From Ruania suaedae (GTDB lineage Bacteria > Actinomycetota > Actinomycetes > Actinomycetales > Beutenbergiaceae), in NCBI RefSeq assembly GCF_021049265.1, contig NZ_CP088018.1, positions 3,472,001 through 3,536,000 on the forward strand: 64,000 nucleotides of DNA, in the 5' to 3' direction. The first letter of the stretch is position 1, and every line of letters begins with the position of its first letter. The translations under genes and the position numbers were made by a program. A model generated the notes under the pieces. That model was not told the DNA's origin. It saw only the letters and a program-made list of their open reading frames with translations, and did no database searches. This document shows positions 31,748 to 38,624 of this stretch, piece after piece.

Positions 31748-32715
31748 TTCATGCCTCCCGTCGCCCGGCGTGCCCACCGCACGCCGACGGCCTGGGCGAC
31801 GGCCAGACCCATGGTCAGCACCCCGAACAGCACAGCAGCGGCTGAGGCGTACCCCAGCTGAGGCACAGTGGCGCCGAAGGCGGTGCGGAAGATGAAGATC
31901 TCGATCACCTCGGAGGAGAAGGCGGGGCCACCGCCGGTCATCGTGTACATCAGGTCGAACACGTTCAGCGCACCGACGGTGTCGATGAGGGTGATGATCA
32001 CCAGGAACGGGATCAGCAGCGGCAGCGTGATCGAGCGGAACTCCTGCCAGGGCCGGGCACCGTCGAGCATCGCTGCCTCGTGGACCTCGTCCGGGATGGT
32101 CTGCAGCGCGGCCAGCCAGTAGATCATCGTGATCCCCAGCCACTTCCACACCCATACCGCCACACCGGCGTACAAGGAGGTGCCGGACTCGGCGACGAAG
32201 TTGGCCGGGGAGTCGAGCAACCCCAGCCCGACCATCGCCACACTGATCGGTCCGCTCCCGTCCAGCAACAGCGTGAACACCACGCCGATGATCGCGCCGG
32301 TGGTGACCACCGGCAGGAAGAACAGCGTGCGCAGCAACCCCTTGAACGGGGTCCGCTTCCGGTTCAGCAGGATCGCCAGGAACAACGCCAGACCGACTCG
32401 CAACGGAACGGCAAGGGCCAGGAAGACCAGGGAGTTGCGGAAGGAGTTCCAGAACAGGTCATCACCGACGAGGCGCTCGAAGTTCTCGATTCCGATGAAC
32501 GTGCCCGCATCGGCAAATCCAGGCCAGTCCAGGAACGCGAACCACCAGGAGGCCACCAAGGGGTAGACGGTGTACGCCCCGTACCCGACCAGCGTGGGCA
32601 GCAGGAACAGGTAGATCCACCAGTCCTTGCGCAGTCGACGCCACAGCCCGCCCTGCCGTGGCGCCTTCCCTGCCGAGGCGGCCAGATCGCGGCTCTTGTC
32701 GAGCGTCGCAGTCAT
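31744..32715 (-). CDS. Carbohydrate ABC transporter permease (MalF type)
   Basis: 323 aa with six membrane helices. It begins with a basic cytoplasmic stretch and WWIYLFLLPTLVGYGAYTVYPLVASWWFAF, typical of UgpA/MalF permeases. The ATPase-contact loop is EAAMLDGARPWQEFRSITLPLL. It overlaps the binding-protein gene by four bases (ATGA) and the second permease gene likewise. It belongs to the CUT1 family, which imports di- and oligosaccharides, consistent with an oligosaccharide substrate for the locus. Confidence 0.9.
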   Translation of the reverse strand: MTATLDKSRDLAASAGKAPRQGGLWRRLRKDWWIYLFLLPTLVGYGAYTVYPLVASWWFAFLDWPGFADAGTFIGIENFERLVGDDLFWNSFRNSLVFLALAVPLRVGLALFLAILLNRKRTPFKGLLRTLFFLPVVTTGAIIGVVFTLLLDGSGPISVAMVGLGLLDSPANFVAESGTSLYAGVAVWVWKWLGITMIYWLAALQTIPDEVHEAAMLDGARPWQEFRSITLPLLIPFLVIITLIDTVGALNVFDLMYTMTGGGPAFSSEVIEIFIFRTAFGATVPQLGYASAAAVLFGVLTMGLAVAQAVGVRWARRATGGMK

Positions 32716-34223
32716 CGTGCGTCGTAGTCGGCGAGTTCGTAGTCGGACTCGGGGTCCCAGTTGCCGAAGGCCCAGGCGTCCAGGCTGACCTCGTCGCCGT
32801 CCTCCTGCACATCGGCGATGGCGCGCTCACGCTCGGCACTGATCTCGTCCTTGTACCGTGCGAGACCATCCTCGATGTCGACGTCCTCTCCCGCGAGCAT
32901 CGATTGCAGCAGGTCGCCGACATGCGGACGGATGTCGCGCATCGCGGCCTGGACCCGCCACACGCCGGGGCTGCCCACCTCGGGGCTGGGCGCAATGCGC
33001 ACGTCCTCGGCGAAGTTGGCCACGGCCTGAGCGTAGGCGGGATGCACGTCGGCGTCCTCGACCACCTCGAGCAACGCAGGCGGCTGGTCCATCGCGGCAG
33101 CGAGCTCGGCCTGGAACTCCGGCGTGGCCATCTGCAGGATGAGCTCGGAGGCAGCCTGAGGCTCCCGCGCATCCGCGGACAGCCAGAAGACGCCGCCCGG
33201 CGGGGCGCTGTAGACGGGGTTGCGGGTGGTCTCCGGGCCGGGGATGCGCCAGCAGCCCATGCCCCGTTCGACGGCGTCCGGCTCGTCGACCATCAGGCCG
33301 CCGATGAACCAGGGACCCCAGGGGTAGATGGCCCCCTCCCCGGCGGCCCAGCGGGCGCGCGCGTCGCGCGGTCCCATCGACGGCGAGGCGGGGTGGATGA
33401 CGCCATCGGTCTGGAGCGCTCGGAGGAACTCGATCGCCTGGATGAAGGCGTCGGAGTCCTGCACGTACTCGCCGGTCCTCCAGTCGATCTCGCCGGGCGC
33501 GCCGGCGGTCTGGGCGAGCCGGATGGCGAGCGCGTTCAGGTAGGCGGGCTCCTGGCCCGGCACGAAGATGCCGTGCGCGTCGGTGTTCTGGGAGACGCGC
33601 CGGGCCAGGGCACGCAGCTCGTCCCACGTGGCCGGCTCCTCCTCGGGATCGATGCCCGCCTCCTCGAGCAGCGCCGAGTTGTACCAGGGGGTGGCATCGT
33701 GCCACCGGCTGGAGAAGAGGGGCACGGAGTAGACGGCGCCGTCGAAGCGCTGCCGGCCGTCGTAGAGCTGGTCACCGAGCTCGCTGCCCTCGATGTCGAC
33801 GTAGTCGCTGATCGGCTGGAACCATCCCTCGCTGACCAACGCAGCCGGGGCGGCGTCCAGCCCGGCCAGGGAGTGCACGTCGGGGAGCTGATTGCTCCGG
33901 CGCGCCACCTGCAGCGCCTGCCCGAGATCCGGACCCTCCAACTGCCGTCGCTCGACCGTGATGTCCGGATGGTCGCTCATGTACGGGGCGAAGAGCGCCT
34001 CATCGAAGGTGGTCGTCAGCGGACGGAACTGGTCCCACCACTGCACCGTGCCGTCGCCACCACCGCTCGGCTGCTCCTGCGAGCTCTGGCCACCACCGGT
34101 ACAGCTCGCCAGTGCGCCGGCGAGCAGGCCCGCGCCCGATCCTGCGATGAGGCTCCGCCGACTGACGGATGCCCGCGGACGCCACTGCTGCCCAGTGCTG
34201 CGAGTCAAGCGCTTACTGCTCAT
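32712..34223 (-). CDS. Extracellular sugar-binding lipoprotein of CUT1 ABC importer
   Basis: 503 aa, a family-1 solute-binding protein. The signal peptide is Tat-like (SRRSLIAGSG) and ends in the lipobox LASC. The mature part starts TVQWWDQFRPLTTTFDEALF and keeps the two-lobe binding-protein pattern, with many aromatic residues (WHDATPWYN, IYPWGPWF) that suit stacking on sugar rings. First gene of the operon; an AAGGGAG site precedes the ATG. The operator at 34292-34307 overlaps its likely -10, so LacI-type repression of importer and GH51 together is expected. Confidence 0.9.
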   Translation of the reverse strand: MSSKRLTRSTGQQWRPRASVSRRSLIAGSGAGLLAGALASCTGGGQSSQEQPSGGGDGTVQWWDQFRPLTTTFDEALFAPYMSDHPDITVERRQLEGPDLGQALQVARRSNQLPDVHSLAGLDAAPAALVSEGWFQPISDYVDIEGSELGDQLYDGRQRFDGAVYSVPLFSSRWHDATPWYNSALLEEAGIDPEEEPATWDELRALARRVSQNTDAHGIFVPGQEPAYLNALAIRLAQTAGAPGEIDWRTGEYVQDSDAFIQAIEFLRALQTDGVIHPASPSMGPRDARARWAAGEGAIYPWGPWFIGGLMVDEPDAVERGMGCWRIPGPETTRNPVYSAPPGGVFWLSADAREPQAASELILQMATPEFQAELAAAMDQPPALLEVVEDADVHPAYAQAVANFAEDVRIAPSPEVGSPGVWRVQAAMRDIRPHVGDLLQSMLAGEDVDIEDGLARYKDEISAERERAIADVQEDGDEVSLDAWAFGNWDPESDYELADYDAR

Positions 34224-34291
34224 CAGGACACTCCCTTGTCGTCCCTGCAGGTGGCTCCGTCACGCTGGCGGGCCGACCTGATCAGCGGGTG

Positions 34292-34307
34292 ATGTTTGCG
34301 CAAACTT
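34292..34307. promoter_or_regulatory. LacI-type operator 1, before the importer operon
   Basis: ATGTTTGCGCAAACTT, with a perfect 12-bp core GTTTGCGCAAAC, 69 bp before the binding-protein start. On the minus strand it overlaps TAAGTT (34303-34308), a likely -10 element. Confidence 0.8.
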
Positions 34308-34351
34308 AACACAGCACGGACGACGGTCAAGGGCCAGTTTCCGTTGCCGCT

Positions 34352-34387
34352 GCACCAGATCTGAGCCCAAGGAGCCGCATCTGGTGC
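34352..34387. promoter_or_regulatory. Spaced inverted repeat between the two LacI-type operators
   Basis: Perfect 9-bp arms GCACCAGAT (34352-34360) and ATCTGGTGC (34379-34387), 18 nt apart, in the middle of the divergent promoter region. It could be two half-sites for another regulator or a weak hairpin. Confidence 0.35.
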
Positions 34388-34405
34388 CTCAACGCGCGAT
34401 GAGAT

Positions 34406-34421
34406 ACGTTTGCGCAAACAT
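34406..34421. promoter_or_regulatory. LacI-type operator 2, before sulfatase 1
   Basis: ACGTTTGCGCAAACAT shares the same 12-bp core. It overlaps TACGTT (34405-34410), a likely -10, and ends just before the AGGAGG ribosome site at 34423-34428. Confidence 0.8.
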
Positions 34422-34432
34422 TAGGAGGCCCG

Positions 34433-35929
34433 ATGACCGACCGCTCGAACATCCTCTTCGTGATGACCGACCAACACCGCGTGGACACGCTCGGTTGCTA
34501 CGGCAATCGGCACGGCACCTCACCGCATCTGGACGCCCTCGCGGCATCCGGCACGACCTTCGATGCCTGCTACACGCCGTCAGCGATCTGCACCCCGGCG
34601 CGAGCGAGCCTGCTCACCGGTGTCCTGCCCTATCGGCATCAGCTGCTCGCCAACTACGAACGCAACGTCGGCTACGCCGAGGAGCTCTCGGACGAGTTCA
34701 CCCCGTTCTCGCAGCGCCTGCGGGCCGCCGGCTACAACGTGGGGCTGGAAGGGAAGTGGCATGTCGGGCGGCAGCGGGGGCCCGGCGAGTTCGGCTTCGA
34801 CGGGTCGCACTACCCCGGGTGGCACAATCCGATCGCCCACCCGGAGTACCGGGAGTGGCTGGCGGCCCGAGGGCTGCCCGAGCCGCGGATCACGGACGAG
34901 GTGCGTGGCACCTTCCCCAACGGTGAGCCGGGCAACCTGCTCGCCGGGGTTCTGCACCAGCCGGCCGAGGCCACCTTCGAGCACTTCCTCACCGACCGGA
35001 CCATCGAACGGCTGGAACAGTATGCCGAGAAGCGGCACCGGGACGGCACGCCCTTCTACCTGGCGACCCACTTCTTCGGCCCGCATCTGCCCTACCTGCT
35101 CCCGGCGCAGTATCTGGATCTCTACGACCCGGCGCTGGTGGAGCTGCCCGCCTCGGTCGCGGAGACGTTCGAGGGCAAGCCCCCGGTGCAGCGCAGGTAC
35201 TCCGAGCACTGGACGCACGACACTCTCGACGACGGCACCCGCCGCTGGCTCGTGGCCGCCTACTGGGGGTACGTGCGGTTGATCGACGAGCAGGTGGGCC
35301 GCCTCGTCGAGGCACTGCACCGCCTGGACCTGTGGGACAGCACGGCGGTCGCCTTCACCGCTGACCACGGTGAGTTCACCGGCGCACACCGGCTGCACGA
35401 CAAGGGGCCGGCGATGTACGAGGACATCTACCGGATCCCAGGACTGCTCCGGTTACCCGACTCCGCGGGTGGCCGGCGATCGGAGGCGTTCACCAGTCTG
35501 ATCGACTACACCGCCACGATCCTCGACCTCGCCGGGCTCGAGCCGGACGCGCACGCCGATGGCCGCAGCCTCCTCCCGCTCGCACACGGGCAGGAGCCGG
35601 CCGACTGGCGCCAGGACATCACCGCCGAGTTCCATGGCCACCACTTCCCCTACCCGCAGCGCATGCTCCGGACCCGCCGCCACAAGCTGGTCGTGAATCC
35701 CGAGAGCGTCAACGAGCTCTACGATCTGGAGGCGGATCCGGACGAGATGCACAACCGCTACCAGGACGAGGCGCTGGCCGACGTCCGCGCCGAGCTGCTC
35801 CACCGCCTCTACGAACATCTGCGGGAGGGCGGGGACAATTTCCACCACTGGATGACGTCGATGTACGACGTCGGCGGCAAGAGCTACGACACCTCGCTCA
35901 GCGATTTCGAAGGCGTCCAGCACCAGTAG
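34433..35929 (+). CDS. Class I (formylglycine) sulfatase 1
   Basis: 498 aa. The N-terminal alkaline-phosphatase-like fold starts NILFVMTDQHRVDTLGCYG, with the metal-binding Asp and Gln of type I sulfatases. The active-site signature is C53-T-P-A-R57 in AICTPARASLLTG, where Cys53 is converted to formylglycine by a dedicated enzyme. GKWHVG and TADHGEFTGAH supply further catalytic and calcium-site residues. There is no signal peptide, so it should act in the cytoplasm, removing sulfate esters from an imported sugar. It is the first gene of the rightward group, under operator 2. No formylglycine-generating enzyme is encoded in the window. Confidence 0.92.
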   Translation: MTDRSNILFVMTDQHRVDTLGCYGNRHGTSPHLDALAASGTTFDACYTPSAICTPARASLLTGVLPYRHQLLANYERNVGYAEELSDEFTPFSQRLRAAGYNVGLEGKWHVGRQRGPGEFGFDGSHYPGWHNPIAHPEYREWLAARGLPEPRITDEVRGTFPNGEPGNLLAGVLHQPAEATFEHFLTDRTIERLEQYAEKRHRDGTPFYLATHFFGPHLPYLLPAQYLDLYDPALVELPASVAETFEGKPPVQRRYSEHWTHDTLDDGTRRWLVAAYWGYVRLIDEQVGRLVEALHRLDLWDSTAVAFTADHGEFTGAHRLHDKGPAMYEDIYRIPGLLRLPDSAGGRRSEAFTSLIDYTATILDLAGLEPDAHADGRSLLPLAHGQEPADWRQDITAEFHGHHFPYPQRMLRTRRHKLVVNPESVNELYDLEADPDEMHNRYQDEALADVRAELLHRLYEHLREGGDNFHHWMTSMYDVGGKSYDTSLSDFEGVQHQ

Positions 35930-36010
35930 TGGCGCGCGGGCGGACCGCCGGCACGCAGGTCGGGGCAGAATGGTCCGGCAAGCCGCCCGATGCACCGAGA
36001 GGAGCGAGCC

Positions 36011-37042
36011 ATGGCCCGACGCCCCGGCACCGGCGCCACCAAGGGCGCGTCGATGGCCGACGTCGCCCGGCTCGCCCGCGTCTCCGGCCAGACCGTCTCA
36101 CGGGTCGCCAACGGCAACGCCCGGGTGACGCCCGAGACGCGCGAGAAGGTCGAGGCGGCGATGCAGCAGCTGGGCTACCGCGCGAACGCGGCTGCGCGGG
36201 CACTGGCCACCGGGAAGTTCCGCACCATCGGCGTGGTGACGTTCAACCTCACCGCGGTCGGGAACATCCGCATCGTCGACGCCGTCATCGCCGAGGCACA
36301 GGAGCAGGGGTACTCCGTCAGCCTCGCCGTCGTGGAGACTCCCACCGAACAGGGAGTACGGGCCGCGGTCCGCGGCCTGACCGACCGCGCCGTCGACGGC
36401 ATCATCGTCATCGAGGCACGGGTGCTGGACACGCCCAACCTGCAGCTGCCGGAGGAGGTGCCGGTGGTCGTGGCCGACAGCGGCGCGACCCGGACCCACC
36501 CGAGCTTCGGGATGGATGAGGCTGCCGGCGCCCGGGCTGCCGTCGAGCATCTGCTCGACCTGGGCCATCGCACGGTGCACCACGTCTCCGGGCCCACGGG
36601 ATCGCACCCGGGTGCACGGCGCCGCAACGCCTGGCGCACGACGTTGCGGCGGGCCGGCCGCACCGTCCCCGCCCCGCTGATCGGGGACTGGTCGCCGCAA
36701 TCGGGCTATGACGCCGGGTCCGAACTGCTCACGCGCGAGGGAGTGACCGCGATCTTCGCAGCCAACGACCAGATGGCCGCCGGGATTCTGCACGCGGCGC
36801 ACGAGCGCGGGCGCCGGGTGCCGGACCAGCTCAGCGTCATCGGCTACGACGACAGCGATGTGACCCCCTTCCTGACCCCTCCGCTCACGACCGTCAACCA
36901 GGATCTGGAGGAGGTGGGCCGCCGCTGCCTGGGCCTGCTGCTGAGCGTGGTGAACGGCTCCTCCGACGCCCCCGGACCGCGCGAGAAGCTCGTCCGACCG
37001 CGCCTCGTGGTGCGCTCCTCGACGGCGCCACCCCCTCGCTGA
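36011..37042 (+). CDS. LacI family transcriptional regulator of the sulfated-sugar locus
   Basis: 343 aa. The N-terminal LacI helix-turn-helix is MADVARLARVSGQTVSRVANGNARVTPETREKV, with the hinge helix around RANAAARALATGK. A periplasmic-binding-like effector domain follows (TIGVVTFNL to RPRLVVRSS). It lies 81 bp after sulfatase 1 and probably shares its transcript, so it represses its own synthesis. The three GTTTGCGCAAAC palindromes around it are its likely operators; the central CG step and 12-bp symmetry fit LacI-family sites. The ATG at 36011 follows GAGGAGCG; an in-frame ATG at 35990 is less likely. Confidence 0.9.
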   Translation: MARRPGTGATKGASMADVARLARVSGQTVSRVANGNARVTPETREKVEAAMQQLGYRANAAARALATGKFRTIGVVTFNLTAVGNIRIVDAVIAEAQEQGYSVSLAVVETPTEQGVRAAVRGLTDRAVDGIIVIEARVLDTPNLQLPEEVPVVVADSGATRTHPSFGMDEAAGARAAVEHLLDLGHRTVHHVSGPTGSHPGARRRNAWRTTLRRAGRTVPAPLIGDWSPQSGYDAGSELLTREGVTAIFAANDQMAAGILHAAHERGRRVPDQLSVIGYDDSDVTPFLTPPLTTVNQDLEEVGRRCLGLLLSVVNGSSDAPGPREKLVRPRLVVRSSTAPPPR

Positions 37043-37077
37043 GGGAGCACCGAGCGTTGGGTTCTTGACCCGTCTCG

Positions 37078-37093
37078 ATGTTTGCGCAAACAT
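37078..37093. promoter_or_regulatory. LacI-type operator 3, before sulfatase 2
   Basis: ATGTTTGCGCAAACAT is a perfect 16-bp palindrome, 73 bp before the sulfatase 2 ATG. It lies downstream of a good -35 (TTGACC at 37065-37070), so it would cover the spacer and -10. Confidence 0.85.
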
Positions 37094-37166
37094 GGCTGAG
37101 GGGTCCGACGCTGTCGCCGGACCCGCCCTGCCCCGTCTCGATGCCGAACGCCGGAGGAACCCCGCC

Positions 37167-38594
37167 ATGAGCCGCCCGAGCATCCTCCTCATCTGCACCG
37201 ATCAGCAGCGCTATGACGCCCTCGGAGCCGCCGGGAACCCGCACATCGTGACCCCGAATCTCGATCGCCTCGCCGCCCAGGGCGCGCGGTTCTCGAACTG
37301 CTACGTCCAGGCCACGGTCTGCGCCCCCTCCCGCGCCAGCCTGATGACGAGCCGCTACGTGCACAACCACGGCGTATGGGCCAACGGCGTGGACGTCAGC
37401 CCCGATGAGCAGTTCTTCACCCGCACCCTCGCCGATGCCGGCTACGACTGCGGTCTGGCAGGCAAGCTGCACCTGGGCTCCGCCTTCGGCGGCCGGATCG
37501 AGCCACGGATCGACGACGGCTTCCGCATCTTCCGCTGGGCCCACGACCCGTACCTGCCCTCCCCGGGCAACGAGTACCACCACTGGCTCCGGCGGCACTT
37601 CCCCGGGCTGCTCGAGGAGACCATGGCCCAGGGGCGCCAGGCGATCGACCGGTTGCCGCGGGAGGCGCACTACAGCCACTGGGTGGGTGAGGAGACGATC
37701 GAGTTCCTCACCAGCACCCGCGATCGGAGCGCGCCGTTCTGCTTCATCGCCAACTTCTTCGACCCCCACCACGGGTTCGGCGCTCCGCCGGAGTATCGCG
37801 ACCGCTACGACGCCGGGGCCCTGCCCGCGCCGGTCACCTCGGATCTGAGCACCAAGCCGGCCATCTACTCCGACGCCTCACGCGAGTCCTACGCCGGCGC
37901 CCTCCCGGGCTTCACCGACTACACCGCCGAGCAGATCCAGGAGATCAAGGCGCACTACTACGCCATGGTCTCGCTCGTCGACGATGAGGTCGGCCGGATC
38001 CTCGATGCCCTCGCGCAGGAGGGACTGGAGGAGGAGACCATCGTCCTGTTCACCAGCGACCACGGCGAGATGCTGGGCGACCACCAGATGCTCCTGAAGG
38101 GGCCGATGATGTTCGACTGCGCGGTCCGGGTGCCACTCATCGTGCGCTGGCCGGGCCACGTTCCGGCCGGCGCCGTGCACGAGGAGCTGGTGGAGTGGAT
38201 CGACCTCGCGCCCACGCTGGTTGCTGCGGCGCAGGCTGAGGAGATGCCCCGCGCGCAGGGTCGTGACCTCGCGCCGTTGTGGTCCGGTGAGCACTGGCCC
38301 GACCGGGACTGGGTGCTCTCGGAGTACCGCAACAGCGGTTCGGCCTACGACCCTGCGGTGCACACCACGATGCTGCGCACCCACGACTGGAAGCTGGTGG
38401 TCCACCACGGCGCGACGGCCTCGACCCGCGATCGCGATGGTGAGCTCTACGACATGGCCTCCGATCCCGACGAGCAGGTCAACCTCTGGCACGACGACGC
38501 CTTCCGGGCCCGCCGGCTCGAGATGCAGAGCGACCTGCTCGACGTGCTGGTGGCGACCGAGGACCGGTCGCAGCCGCGGATCGCCGCATTTTGA
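37167..38594 (+). CDS. Class I (formylglycine) sulfatase 2
   Basis: 475 aa. It begins SILLICTDQQRYDALGAAGNP and has the sulfatase signature C52-A-P-S-R56 (TVCAPSRASLM). Metal-site and catalytic motifs include AGKLHLG, DPHHGF and TSDHGEMLGDHQ. It differs clearly from sulfatase 1 and so probably removes sulfate from another ring position. There is no signal peptide. GGAGGA at 37152-37157 supports the ATG; the frame opens earlier at 37065, inside the promoter. Its own promoter carries operator 3, but it may also be read from the sulfatase 1-regulator transcript. Confidence 0.92.
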   Translation: MSRPSILLICTDQQRYDALGAAGNPHIVTPNLDRLAAQGARFSNCYVQATVCAPSRASLMTSRYVHNHGVWANGVDVSPDEQFFTRTLADAGYDCGLAGKLHLGSAFGGRIEPRIDDGFRIFRWAHDPYLPSPGNEYHHWLRRHFPGLLEETMAQGRQAIDRLPREAHYSHWVGEETIEFLTSTRDRSAPFCFIANFFDPHHGFGAPPEYRDRYDAGALPAPVTSDLSTKPAIYSDASRESYAGALPGFTDYTAEQIQEIKAHYYAMVSLVDDEVGRILDALAQEGLEEETIVLFTSDHGEMLGDHQMLLKGPMMFDCAVRVPLIVRWPGHVPAGAVHEELVEWIDLAPTLVAAAQAEEMPRAQGRDLAPLWSGEHWPDRDWVLSEYRNSGSAYDPAVHTTMLRTHDWKLVVHHGATASTRDRDGELYDMASDPDEQVNLWHDDAFRARRLEMQSDLLDVLVATEDRSQPRIAAF

Positions 38595-38624
38595 CGAGGC
38601 CACGAGCCCCGGGAGGCCACGCCG

